Below are positions 10,500-20,613 of a stretch of 64,000 bases of DNA, piece by piece. Made by a program: the position numbers and the translations under genes. The stretch spans positions 246,914-310,913 of the forward strand of contig NW_017803124.1 of NCBI RefSeq assembly GCF_001625305.1. Direction: 5' to 3'. Position 1 is the first letter of the stretch. The number at the start of each line of letters is the position of its first letter. Source of the stretch: Branchiostoma belcheri. Taxonomy: Eukaryota; Chordata; Leptocardii; Amphioxiformes; Branchiostomatidae. The notes below the pieces were generated by a model that did no database searches, was not told the origin of the DNA, and saw only the letters and a list, made by a program, of their open reading frames with translations.

Positions 10500-10920
10500 A
10501 AAAGAAAGAAGAATGAGGAACAGAACAAAGAACATGAAAGAAAACAATGTATTTATCAAGTCCATCCCTCATATCATAAATACAGTATATGCTGTAACAT
10601 GTATAGGAATCAGATCTTACTTTGGATTGTCAGTAGTGGTATTGTCAAGAACACCATATACAATAGGAATTGCCTCTCCATCTGGAATATCAGAACGAAG
10701 ACCAGTTACATCACAATATCCGATAAGAAAAAATAAAGCACCGTATTTCATACCATACGGTACTACAAGGCAGATAAGATCAATGTTATTGTATCGGAGT
10801 GTAGGCAAATGTTGACAATATACAGTATTCTCACTCCGGCTGCGAATGAGGTTAGTGCGCGCTCACCTTTTACTGGGTCTATTTTCCTCCGGAGCGACTG
10901 CAGTACACTAGGTTTGTACA
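10500..10920. repeat. Paralogous non-coding block m3, copy 1
   Basis: The stretch with GAATTGCCTCTCCATCTGG and ATATCAGAACGAAGACC recurs at about 42790-42840 and again at 44545-44600 in diverged form. It forms part of a duplicated block associated with the CTLD genes. No coding signal is seen. Confidence 0.6.
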
Positions 10921-10924
10921 CGTG

Positions 10925-11850
10925 ACATTGTACATTATATTATCCCATAACCGTTTCTGTAAGAATGTACTTGGGGTGCATAGAAATGTTAGAGCAGAAC
11001 TAGGAAGACTCCCGTTAGATTTAGATATATCCCTTCGTACTGTTAAATTCTGGACACACTTGACACAACTTAATACCGATACACACCCTCTGCAAGTTGA
11101 TGCACTCCTGTTACAACGTAATTCCCTGACATATAGTCGTAGACGGACATTGTTACAGCGTGTGAAGGAGATCCTCGACCACTGTGGATATTCCTACCTA
11201 CTGCATATTGATAGTACAACTTGTGATCCTCAACGTACGTATAAAGTATTAAGGACAAGACTTTCAGACATGTACATTCAAACTTTCTTCCATAGTTTGT
11301 CTGTTAATACCGGTAAACTGAGATTATAGAAAATGTAAAACTGAATACTGTCTAGAACAATACCTAGAGCACTGTGACTTCGAGCAGCGCTCCGCTATTA
11401 GTAAAATAAGAACCAGTGCCCACTCCTTGGAAATCGAAAAAGGGCGATATATGAAACTGCCTGTGTCGGAGAGAATTTGTAACTATTGCTCCTCAAATGC
11501 AGTGGAAGACGAAATTCATTTCATCTCTAACTGTCCATTTTATGACATCAGAAAACAATTATTTAGCACCGTGTTCAAAATGCTCCCTTACTTCCCCACC
11601 ATTCCCTACCACAAAAAAAAACAATTTTACTACTAAAATCAAAGAACCCACATATTATAGAAGAAGTGGGTAAATTCGTCTTCCACTGCCCAAAAAGAAG
11701 AAATCAAACCCAGTAAAACTAGCACCATGCTTATCATGCATGTTGTTGAATATATAGTCTCACATACCACTGTATTTTCTTTCTTAATGTTGTTTGTAAC
11801 TGCAATTAGCCCTCGGGCATGTATTTGCAATAAACTTTCGTTATTAAGGG
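10925..11850 (+). mobile_element. 5'-truncated LINE, ORF2 C-terminus and 3' tail
   Basis: The open frame at 10940-11328 begins NRFCKNVLGVHRNVRAELGRLP. After a frameshift a second segment at 11340-11636 includes ISKIRTSAHSLEIEKGRY, ERICNYCSSNAVEDEIHF and NCPFYDIRK. The R-S-H-L-IE-GRY and C--C----E-E-HF---CP-Y blocks are the familiar C-terminal region downstream of RT in several non-LTR retrotransposons. The tail GCAATTAGCCCTCGGGCAT follows. The RT core is absent. A second copy lies at 28985-29575. It may interrupt the 5' leader of the Tx1-like element that follows, because TTTTACTGGGTCTATTTTCC (10869 on) resembles TTTTACTCGGTCTGTTTTCC (about 11873 on). Confidence 0.65.
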
Positions 11851-11859
11851 AGGGTCCTC

Positions 11860-12725
11860 TGTACACTAATGTTTTACTCGGTCTGTTTTCCTCCGGGAAG
11901 TCTAGCGTTAACTTGGTGGCAGATCTTCTTGACTTGAGAAATTGGGTGAAGACTACTCTCCAAGCAGAGGTTGTGGGGAATGATCGTTACATCTTTATAT
12001 ATGGTCTTTTTTTTGTCCTGACCCCCACCGTCGGTGGCCAACGAACCTTCTCTGGCTAATGGATACTGCCTGGCCAATTTGATACTGTCTTTTTGCCACC
12101 GAGAGGGATCTGCTTGGAGATTATAGATGTCCGTGTCTACGGGAGTGCTGAGTCCATCATTACAGTCTCCCGAATTCCCGACGAATTTGACGATAACTAT
12201 GTCAGGAACTACTTGTCCCGTTTCGGACAGGTCCTTGCTTCCCGTATGGTAGCATACAGGGACAGGCCTTCCGTCAGAAATGGCAACAGACAGTACAAAG
12301 TTGTCCTCAAGCCAGGCGTAAACGTCCCGTCTTCTTGGAGGTTGGCGGGTGGTCGTCTGGTCTTTTTCAGTTTGGTAGGCCAAGTTCGAACTTGCATAAA
12401 ATGCTATCAGGAGGGTCATGAAGCGGCGAACTGCACCGTTCGCTTCTGCAACAAGTGCCGAAAGGTCGGTCACATCGCCTCTGACTGTACCAATGACATA
12501 GTCTGCAATAATTGCAACAAGGAAGGCCACACCGCTCGCCGGTGTCCAACATCCTACGCAAATAAGCTACAGCTTGAGAACAAATGGACCAAGGGTCCTG
12601 AAGCTGTGGTAGATAAGTCTACGTGTAGCTCTGGAGTCCCTGCTCAGGTGGAGCAGACTGAGCCAGAAACTTGAGCGGTTCACGACACTCCTATGTCGCA
12701 GGGGCAAGACCCTGATGAGCAGGAT
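11860..12725 (+). mobile_element. Tx1-like retrotransposon, leader and ORF1 (zinc-knuckle protein, decayed)
   Basis: The open frame 12093-12674 encodes an RNA-binding ORF1 protein. An RRM-like stretch (ESIITVSRIPDEFDDNYVR, then YLSRFGQV) is followed by three CCHC zinc knuckles: CIKCYQEGHEAANC, CNKCRKVGHIASDC and CNNCNKEGHTARRC. This order is typical of ORF1 in Tx1-clade LINEs, where it coats element RNA. The natural N-terminus seems to lie upstream in another frame (about 11890-12060), and the acidic C-terminus after 12674 is broken by stops, so the gene is decayed. ORF2 follows on the same strand. Confidence 0.75.
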
Positions 12726-13265
12726 AACTCCGAGGAGGAGTCAGCAGATTCCTCCGAGGACGAAACAGAGGAGAAAATGGAGTTAATTCTAACTCCCTCC
12801 CCTGGAAACGAGAGCGGGAGCACCCAGCCCCAAAGCTGAGGCGCAGAGTAAGACTTCCCGTCGCAAAAACCGACGACGAAACAAGCCCAGGGGAAAGAAC
12901 AACGAACCCCCTAATCAGAAGCATGAAATTGAACAGGCCTTAACTCATGAACTTATGGCAAAGGAAGCGGGTGTCAAGACAACCCTGATCACTGAAACCG
13001 CTAGTACGTCATCAGATGAAAAAGACTCCGATTTTACCGGAATGGAAGTTGACAGCCAAGAGGCCGGCAGTATCAAACCGTTCGGATGACGAGGTCAGCT
13101 GTAAAAGAAAGGCTAACCCCTCGTCAAAGACAGTCCGTCCCACCGATTACAACCTTCCTCTTGCTGAGGATCTCCAAATTGAAGAGTTCGAATCTTCTGA
13201 AGAATCTTTATAATAATAATGATGACTCGAACCAAGCATAGGCTGTATGCCTTAACTTTTTTTTG
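12726..13265 (+). mobile_element. Tx1-like element, end of ORF1 and inter-ORF region
   Basis: Acidic, serine-rich and lysine-rich frames (for example EESADSSEDETEEK, then KSRRKNRRRNKP) run in broken phase. This fits the low-complexity C-terminus of ORF1 interrupted by frameshifts. ORF2 starts at the end of the segment. Confidence 0.55.
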
Positions 13266-13268
13266 ACA

Positions 13269-14000
13269 ATGGTAGTCATAGCAACTTTAAACGCTTGTGG
13301 GACGGGTAATCCCAACAAACGCAAACAAGTGTATAACCTCTGTAGACAACAACAATTTGACATTGTGTGCTTGCAGGAATGCCACATTTCACACGTTGAA
13401 GGAACGACCTTGTGGGAGAGGGAATGGGGAGGTCAAGCTCTTTGGAGCTTGGGGACGCCCAATGCGAGGGGTTATGTATTCTGCTTTCCCCATCCCTCGA
13501 CCTCAATGTTGTTAAAAATTCTGCGATGAAGATGGGCGTGTCGTGTGCGTTGTTCTGTCTAACGGCACACGTTCTTTAAGAATCTGCAATGTCTACGCAC
13601 CAAATGAAGCTGCGGAAAGATCAGACTTTTATCGCAGTTTAAACAACTTCCCATCTAACGCCGATCCGATTTCAACTGCATAGAAATATATCCGATTTCA
13701 ACTGCATAGAATGTCTCAGCCTGGATAAAAATAAAAGAGGGGGAAACCCGAATCGTAGTTCTGGCGGCTCAAAAGTTCTAAGACACCTCTGTGATAATCA
13801 CAATCTACATGACCCGTGGCGACAGCTAAACCCGGACGCTCGGGTATATACTTGGCGCTCAGGGGACAACAGTGTAGCATGTCGTTTAGATAGATTCTAC
13901 GTATCCAAAAGTCTACCTAACCATAGCCACACTTTTCTGCCAGCTTACTTCACTGACCACGACTGTGTGAACATCGAAGTCCTCCCCACAATCAAAAAGA
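13269..14000 (+). mobile_element. Tx1-like element ORF2, AP endonuclease domain (frameshifted)
   Basis: The frame opens MVVIATLNACGTGNPNKR and continues CRQQQFDIVCLQECHI, matching the N-terminal N and QE motifs of apurinic-like endonucleases that nick the target DNA. After frameshifts it continues with ICNVYAPNE, a GDFNCIECLSLDKN-type block (broken by a tandem duplication at 13664-13711), HDPWRQLNP, RVYTWRS and CRLDRFYVSK. The histidine near the end (YFTDHDCVN) corresponds to the catalytic SDH motif, with T in place of S. At least three frame changes are needed to read it, so it is inactive. Confidence 0.75.
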
Positions 14001-14004
14001 AATA

Positions 14005-15262
14005 TCCATGTGGAAGTGTAACGTCTCCATTCTAAAGGATCAAGAAGTCCAGACTGACTTTATAACATCCTACAAGGACTGGCAGACGCTAAAACCTGGC
14101 TTCCCATCTTTAAGATCTTGGTGGGATAACGTTAAGCAGAGAACCCGCTCCTTATTTATCAAGCACTCCTGCAAGATAGCGAAAGAAAAAAGAGACGACC
14201 GATACCAACTCAATAACAGGTTGGGAGACCTTACCAACCAACTTAATGCTGGCAACCTCTCCCCTGCCACACTAAGACAATACCAGTCAAACGAAAAATC
14301 CTCTCACCGAATTGGCACTGTCAATTCGATAGGATAGTTCTTCGGTAAACCGAAGAACGAAGAACTATCCAACTCAAGGTGCCATGGTACGATCAAGAAT
14401 CAAACACTTCGAGGAGGGAGAGAAGTGTACAGCATTTTTCTTAAAACAGGCCGCTTCCAATGGCAGGAAAAAGAACATCTCAGCCGTACGTGACTCGGCA
14501 GGACAAGTCGTCAACGAGGACGACGAGATTTCCAATGTTTACAAAGAATTCTACGCAGAATTGTTCACGGAAGAGCCGGTAGACCCGGTTGCCTCCGATC
14601 AGCTATGTAGCAATCTTGATAACACTCTGAGCACAGAGGAGGTCCAGTTACTGGAGACCCCCCTCTTTACCGAAGAACTATCCAACTCCGTACATAGTGT
14701 GGCGAACAACAAATGCCCGGGCAGTGATGGACTCCCCAAAGAGTTCTACATTACCTTTTGGCATTTAACAGGCGATGATCTACTGATGGTGTTCAACGGA
14801 GTTTTTGACGCCGGGGAACTTTCCCCTAGCCAGAAATTCGGAGTTGTACGTAACACTGCTGCTAAGAAAGGGGACGAATTGGATCCCCAAAATAGGATAC
14901 CAATCTCCCTTTTAAACACCGATTATAAAATACATGTATTAAGGTCCTCAACAATCGCCTTCAGTCCGTGGTATCGTCGGTGTTGCACCGGGATCAAATC
15001 TGTGGTGTACCCGGCAGATCAATTCAATGCAATCTTCGACTGATTCGAGACATTTGTCTATGCAAATAACAACAATGTTATTGTCTATGCTAGTGTCTCG
15101 CTGGACCAAACAAAAGCTTTTGACTGCGTAAACATCTCCTTTTTGCACAAAACCCTCACAAAGATGTGGTTTGGCCCTTCCTTTAGGAAGTGGGTTTCAA
15201 TTCTATACCACAACATCGCAAGTTCCGTGTTAGTAAACGGCTCCCTGTCGTCACCCCGGCCC
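14005..15262 (+). mobile_element. Tx1-like element ORF2, linker and reverse transcriptase (3' truncated)
   Basis: The segment at 14008-14337 (WKCNVSILKDQE, DWQTLKPGFPSLRSWWD) is the linker before RT. After a short scrambled insertion the frame from 14384 reads VRSRIKHFEEGEKCTAFF, NNKCPGSDGLPKEFYITFW and NRIPISLLNTDYKI, which are RT blocks 0 to 2. A frameshift follows, then VLNNRLQSVVSSVLHRDQIC, GVPGRSI and SLDQTKAFDCVN, the motif A region with its first catalytic aspartate. The FADD block (motif C), thumb and C-terminus are absent because the sequence changes to rDNA spacer at about 15255-15268. Loss of the 3' rather than the 5' end is unlike normal LINE truncation. Confidence 0.8.
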
Positions 15263-16420
15263 GCAGGTTGCTCGACCTATATTGAGAGTGGTCGTTTTTT
15301 TTACTAGCTCGGGAAATGACGGCCTTTCTCAAGCCGTTGCCCACGATTAAAGGCAGCTATCGACTGCGTGTGGGTGCGTGCAGGACCTGCACGGCACGGG
15401 GAAGACCCCGGTGTAAAGAAAAGGCGGTGTGGTTCGGTGATTTTAGCCGGTACGGTGGTCTCAACGGCCACGGCACCGGGCGGTGGCAGAGATGCAGGCG
15501 GGGTGGCCTGGGTGTGCCCCGGCCCGGCCAAACTAAGACAGTGGTGGAAGAAGCCCTGGATTTGGGCAGGCGTTCATACCCGGTGCACTCCTGTGGTTCT
15601 CCGGTGGCGGGATGAAGCGGGTAGTGGCGGCACGGGGCGAGCTCGCTCGGGCTACGGCAGCCTTGTAGCGGCCGCTGTGTGCCTCTGCAGTGTGCTGGCG
15701 ACAACGAGAGCCTTTGGTTGGAACCTCCCGCCCACGTACACGTCCCCGGCGTGGAAAAAAGGCGGTATGGTTCGGTGATTTTAGCCGGTACGGCGGCCTC
15801 AACGGCCTCGGCACCGGGCAGTGGCAGAGTTGCCGGCGGGGTGGGTATGCCCCGGCCCGGCCAAACTTAGACAGTGGTGAAGGAAGCCGCGACTGAGACA
15901 GCCGGCTAATTGGAATGCATGAAGCTCCGGTAACTCCCGGTCTTGCTCTCTCCAGTCTACGGAGTGGCACCGGGCGGTGACAGAGTTGCCGGCGGGATGG
16001 GTGGTACCCGCCCAAGTCATGCAATATCGGAAAGGGCCCATGCTTTGCCAGCTGGCCAAGAGGAATGCCTGAGGCATGCAGCACTTTGAATGCTTCAGCA
16101 CTTTGGATGGTCCCGACCCAATGTATTAGGGGTGCCAGCTCGCCGCTGACACTCTGGCCACGGTAGATGGTCCCTCTCCGATTTATCGAGAGTGGCAGGC
16201 CGCAGGTGGAACTCGGGCCAGGGTACATGGTCCCTCTCCGATGTAATGAAAGTGCCGGGCCGCCGGTGGCACTCCGGCCCGGGTACATGGTCCCTCTCCG
16301 ATCTATCATTGCCGGGCGTGCTCAATCCGGCAGACGGGTGGAGGTCGCATTTGACCCCGACGACGAGCCCGTAAGCCAATTTTCAAAAATGGTCCTTTAC
16401 AGGTGTCTGACCACCATGTC
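15262..16420 (+). other. Ribosomal DNA intergenic spacer with repeats (probable spacer promoter at left end)
   Basis: This GC-rich, non-coding stretch begins with AGGTTGCTCGACCTA and CTAGCTCGGGAAATGACGG. A related block opens at 16426 (AGGTTGCTCGCCCTACC then TAGGTCGGGAAACGACGG), so the two are probably duplicated promoter-type segments. Between them are two copies of a roughly 200-bp repeat (15360-15560 and 15715-15890, sharing GTGGTTCGGTGATTTTAGCC or a one-base variant) and four 60-bp repeats at 16107-16330 (TGGTCCCTCTCCGAT). Both repeat types recur after ITS2 at 19855-20540, which ties the stretch to the rDNA. Long open frames here come from GC bias. Confidence 0.7.
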
Positions 16421-16423
16421 GTA

Positions 16424-16736
16424 GGTTGCTCGCCCTACCTTGAGAGAGTCGTCTTTATTTTGACTAGGTCGGGAAACGACGGGGATGGATAAACTCAAGT
16501 CTTCCCTTTCCCGGCCCTGCGAGTACGCCTTGCAGACTCGACGGTCAGAGACCCCACCGTCCGCCTTCTCGGCGGACGCGTCGGTCGTGAGAGTGCGGGA
16601 CCGTTCCTGACGGGACGGCTCGGGCGTGGAAGGGAAGCAACGGTCAGGTGTCATGTGTGGCCGGGAGTTCTGCGATCAGGCTCCCGAGGGTTCGCGGCCA
16701 GCTCCACTGCGCGTTCCCTCCTTCCGCCATCCCCAC
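16424..16736 (+). promoter_or_regulatory. Probable rDNA gene promoter and start of 5' external spacer
   Basis: It repeats the promoter-like block of 15262-15330 and sits between spacer repeats and the 18S remnant, where a Pol I promoter and 5' ETS belong. The identification is positional inference; no Pol I consensus can be checked by eye. A CCGTCCGCC-TTCTC-GGCGGACG hairpin lies near 16557-16576. Confidence 0.45.
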
Positions 16737-17468
16737 AACAGATTGTAGTTATTAGTATCTTATCGGTCAAGTTGTGTTAAGTTCGCCTTTTGTGTGCACC
16801 AGTACCCTTAGCACTTAGTTTACCCTTTGTCACCTAGCCACACCATAGATTAGTTTTACCTGGTTCACTTGTATTAGTGATAAGTCCAGAGTTCTGAGAC
16901 TCTCTGAGATTATTTTTAAAAACTTGTTCAGACGGCCGTCGCCGTAGCGACCCAGAGTATCACATGTTCTCGAAACGAGGCAGAGAACGAACCCAGTTCT
17001 CCCTTATATCACGTTCTTGCATTATCTTAGCTGATCGTTTTATATGTGCAATAGAACATCCAGAGTGGCATGTTTTACCATTGTTTACTGTGGCAATTCC
17101 TTTTAAATCTTATTCTTATGACCAGCCTTATAGCCTACCTAATTTTAACAATCACATTGTATAGCGTTCAACCTTATCTTTTAACCGACTGTAAATAGAT
17201 GAATAGACGCATGGCATGAATGCCGCAGCCTCTTGTGACATCCGTTACGGCGTTAAACGCTTCTCACAGCTTCGTATGTTTTTGTGAAGCTTATTTTAGA
17301 GGCCGAGTATGAACTGAGAACCCTAGCGCACAGATTGCTGTTCACAATGTATTAGCTCACTCTGCCTAGTTATTATTAGTTTCACTAGGCCTGACATCTA
17401 GTGGTGTAACCGGATACATAAACGAACGCATTAAAGATGTCAGATGTCAAGCCGTTTTTATTGAGTGA
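16737..17468. other. Unidentified AT-richer insert between rDNA spacer and 18S remnant
   Basis: Base composition changes sharply from GC-rich spacer to AT-rich DNA at about 16737, and back to rRNA at about 17470. It replaces the rest of the 5' ETS and roughly the first third of 18S. It contains TAGTGGTGTAACCGGATACA and a short inverted pair (ACATCTAG at 17395 and CTAGGCC nearby), but no coding region. It could be a solo LTR or other inserted element. I cannot name it. Confidence 0.5.
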
Positions 17469-17469
17469 G

Positions 17470-18081
17470 AAAATTCTTTAACAAGGATCTATTGGAGGGC
17501 AAGTCTGGTGCCAGCAGCCGCGGTAATTCCAGCTCCAATAGCGTATATTAAAGTTGTTGCGGTTAAAAAGCTCGTAGTTGGATCTTGGGACCGGGCTTGC
17601 GGTCCGCCGCGAGGCGTGTCACTGCTCGTCCCGGCCCTCCCCGCCGGATTCTCCCTGGTGCTCTTAACTGAGTGCCTCGGGGTGCCGGAGCGTTTACTTT
17701 GAAAAAATTAGAGTGTTCAAAGCAGGCCTGGCGCCTGAATAGTGGTGCATGGAATAATGGAATAGGACCTCGGTTCTATTTCGTTGGTTTTCGGAACGTG
17801 AGGTAATGATCAAGAGGGACGGACGGGGGCATTCGTATTGCGGCGGGAGAGGTGAAATCCTTGGATCGCCGCAAGACGAACCACTGCGAAAGCATTTGCC
17901 AAGAATGTTTTCATTGATCAAGAACGAAAGTTGTGGGCGCGAAGGCGATCAGATACCGCCCTAGTCACAACCATAAACGATGCCAACCAGCGATCCGCCG
18001 GCGTTACTTCGATGACCCGATGGGCAGCTCCCGGGAAACCTGAGTTTTCGGGTTCCGGGGGAAGTATGGTTGCAAAGCTGG

Positions 18082-18125
<44 letters not shown>

Positions 18126-18520
18126 GCGGCTTAATTTGACTCAACACGGGGAAACTCACCCGGCCCGGACACAGTAAGGATTGACAGATTGAGAGCTCTT
18201 TCTTGATTCTGTGGGTGGTGGTGCATGGCCGTTCTTAGTTGGTGGAGCGATTTGTCTGGCTAATCCCGATAACGAACGAGACTCTGGCATGCTAACTAGT
18301 TCGGCGATCCCGCGCGATCGGCCGCAACTTCTTAGAGGGACAGCCGGCAGTAAGCCGGACGAGATGGAGCAATAACAGGTCTGTGATGCCCTTAGATGTC
18401 CGGGGCCGCACGCGCGCTACATTGAAGGCATCAGCGAGTCTTTCGCCTTCGCCGAAAGGTGCGGGTAACCTGCTGAACCGCCTTCGTGATGGGGATCGGA
18501 GATTGCAATTATCTCCGATA
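17470..18520 (+). rRNA. 18S ribosomal RNA, internal fragment (both ends missing)
   Basis: The sequence matches the conserved core of eukaryotic small-subunit rRNA. It runs from GGATCTATTGGAGGGCAAG and GTGCCAGCAGCCGCGGTAA (17517 on), through the GGAATTGACGGAAGGGCACC block (18089 on) and the GATGCCCTTAGATGTCC block. It ends at GGGATCGGAGATTGCAATTA. The first roughly 550-600 bases are missing. The last roughly 230 bases are also missing, including the GTACACACCGCCCGTC decoding site and the GGAAGGATCATTA end. The remaining core shows few obvious lesions. With no decoding site it cannot give a working ribosomal subunit, so it is an rDNA pseudogene. Confidence 0.95.
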
Positions 18521-19354
18521 ATGTCGTTTCTGACACGGTGGCAAGGAGCGGGTCACGTGCCGGCGGCGTCCCGCTCCGACCCTTCTCTCTTCCCGATGCC
18601 TCGACAGGTGGCGCTCCGACGGCCGCTCTCTAGTCAATCTCTCGCTGGCGCGCAGCAGCGCAGGCGGAGAGCCAGGAGCGCCCATGCCGACCCGCTTGGC
18701 GGCAGGACCCGACAGCCTCCTTGGAACGTCTTGCGGGCGCAAGCCCGTAGTTCCCTACCACGCCAAACCAGCGATCCGCCCCGAGTAGCTCGGTCGAGGA
18801 CGGAGTCAGGTCCTCCCGGCGAAAAGTCTTGGGCGGGCGAGCGCAAGTGAGGGCGCCTATATCCTGGCGGAGGGGCGTCGCGTCGTGGGTTTGCGCGGAA
18901 TGGAGTTGAGTTTTGTCTCGAGCACGGCGGGGCCTAGGTGAGACGGCTCCTCCCCGGCACCCGCGGCGCGGCGTTGCGGTCTCTGACTCGATGCAAACGG
19001 TCGATCTTGCGGACGAGTGACCTGTCCTTAAGCATCGGGCTTCGAGCGGGCGTCCCGCGGTCCAAGGCCTCCTTTAGGCAGAAGGTGAGGACTGCACTCG
19101 GTCGTCGCCGGCTAGCCACCGGCTTCGACTGATTGCTCCACTCCCCGAGGTCTTCAAGAGAAGGGCGGGCGCAATCTACCCCTGACAAGTCAGTCGGGGG
19201 GCGAAACGGTCTTCGCGGCGGGCCCGGTTCGCGGAGCGACCCCCAGGCCTCCCACTCGTTCGCCGTCCTTCACCGAAGGGCGACACCTGTCTCTAAAACG
19301 ACGGTGCCGAGAGGCAAAGCGAGCTTTCGTTGCAAACTCGAAAACGAAAGAAAA
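18521..19354 (+). other. Internal transcribed spacer 1 (ITS1)
   Basis: GC-rich, non-coding DNA between the 18S remnant and 5.8S, in the expected position. The sharp departure from 18S at about 18520 shows a deletion that removed the 18S 3' end, and possibly the start of ITS1. Confidence 0.8.
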
Positions 19355-19357
19355 AAC

Positions 19358-19389
<32 letters not shown>

Positions 19390-19514
19390 CTGTCGATGAA
19401 GAACGCAGCCAGCTGCGAGAAGTAATGTGAATTGCAGGACACATTGATCATCGACGCTTCGAACGCACTCTGCGGCCCCGGGTCCGTCCCGGGGCCACGT
19501 CTGGCTGAGGGTCG
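19355..19514 (+). rRNA. 5.8S ribosomal RNA, apparently complete
   Basis: It begins AACGACAACTCTTAGCGG and contains the invariant blocks CGATGAAGAACGCAGC and GAATTGCAGGACACATTG, with ATCGACGCTTCGAACGCA. It ends around GGCTGAGGGTCGGTT. The length of about 160 bases fits metazoan 5.8S. No gross lesion is visible, although the flanking 18S is truncated and 28S, its pairing partner, is absent. Confidence 0.95.
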
Positions 19515-19854
19515 GTTTCACCTTCAATCGCGTCGTGCGCCCATACGGGCGCCTCGTCGCGCGTCTGGGGGTCCGTCGAAGCTGCGTGCCTGTGCGATCG
19601 ATTCGAGCTTCGTCCCCCGAAAGTCAGGTTTTCACAGTTCCCTCCGGCGGAGACGCTCGCGTCCGAACCCGATTGCTTTTCGGGCTGATCCCGGGCGGAC
19701 CGCGGGGAGTTTCTCCTCGCGACCCCGACCCAGCCCGGCGCATTCCCGCCGCCCGACTGGCGCCCGGACAATCAAGCCTCTCTCCCCGCGGCCGGCAGCG
19801 ACTGCGAAGGGCGTCTGCAGGCGGCGAGCCCGTACATACACGTACGGCCGCCCT
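19515..19854 (+). other. Internal transcribed spacer 2 (ITS2), 3' boundary rearranged
   Basis: It is GC-rich and follows 5.8S. The expected 28S start (a GACCTCAGATCAGACG-type block) is absent. Spacer-type 60-bp repeats begin at about 19859 instead, so the 28S gene has been deleted or was never part of this fragment. Confidence 0.75.
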
Positions 19855-20545
19855 GTTCCGCTGTCCCTCTCCGATCTTTGCCGGGTGCCAGACCGCCACT
19901 GACACCCCGGCCAGGTTCCGCTGTCCCTCTCCGATCTTTGCCGGGTGCCAGACCGCCACTGACACCCCGGCCAGGTTCCGCTGTCCCTCTCCGATCTTTG
20001 CCGGGTGCCAGACCGCCGCTGGCACGCCGGCCAGGGTCTTCGGGCCCTCCCCGATCTATGCCCGGTACCAAGTCGTCGCTGACACCGCGGCCAGGGTCCG
20101 CTGGCCCTCTCCGATCTATCATTCTATGCCGGGTCTTTGGACTCGGCCGGCCTGGTGCAGGCCGTTGAGCGCGTCGGCAGGGGGCTAGCGTGTGCGGGAG
20201 GGTGAGTGCGGATCCTGCCGAACACGGGGAAGGTCCAGGCGTGGAGAAAAGACCGGGCGGTTCGGTGACTTTTCCCCGTTCGGGCGCCCTAACAGGCTGG
20301 TTACCGGGTGGCGGTGGAGTCGCCGGCGGGGATGGTGACGTCCCATCCCCGCCCAAGTCCAGCAGTGGCAGACGACGCCCCGGCAGGACCCGTCGACTGA
20401 GCTGCTTGTCCGGGTAGTGCGGCGTGTTGACAGCCGGCTGGTTGTATGGCCGTTCGGGAAGGTTCTGCTTCCATCACCGACGATCACCCTGTCTCGATGA
20501 AATTTTGAAAATGGTCCCCTACAGATGTCTGACCATGTAGCTTAC
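19855..20545 (+). repeat. rDNA intergenic spacer with 60-bp tandem repeats
   Basis: Exact 60-bp units begin at 19859, 19919 and 19979 (CCGCTGTCCCTCTCCGAT), with diverged units at 20039 and 20099. They are related to the 60-bp units at 16107-16330. They are followed at 20185-20370 by a third copy of the longer spacer repeat (GGCGGTTCGGTGACTTTT). The block ends with AAAATGGTCCCCTACAG, also found near 16387 (AAAATGGTCCTTTACAG). This supports a spacer origin on both sides of the 18S-5.8S block. Confidence 0.8.
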
Positions 20546-20613
20546 ATGGCTAGCTATGGGGGGGAGGGTGCGTTGTTGAGCTTTGATAGTGAAGATCTTT
20601 TGCGCATCTTCTG

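Noticed and set aside
11874..12530. 218-codon minus-strand open frame
   Set aside because: It is antisense to the Tx1-like ORF1, whose plus-strand frame carries three clear CCHC knuckles. The minus frame has no motif.
15533..16309. 258-codon minus-strand open frame with repeated RRGTMYPG-type peptides
   Set aside because: Translation of GC-rich 60-bp rDNA spacer repeats; open because of composition and repeat period divisible by three.
18383..20356. Several 100-220 codon open frames on both strands
   Set aside because: They overlap 18S, ITS1, 5.8S, ITS2 and spacer repeats. GC-rich rDNA has few stops.
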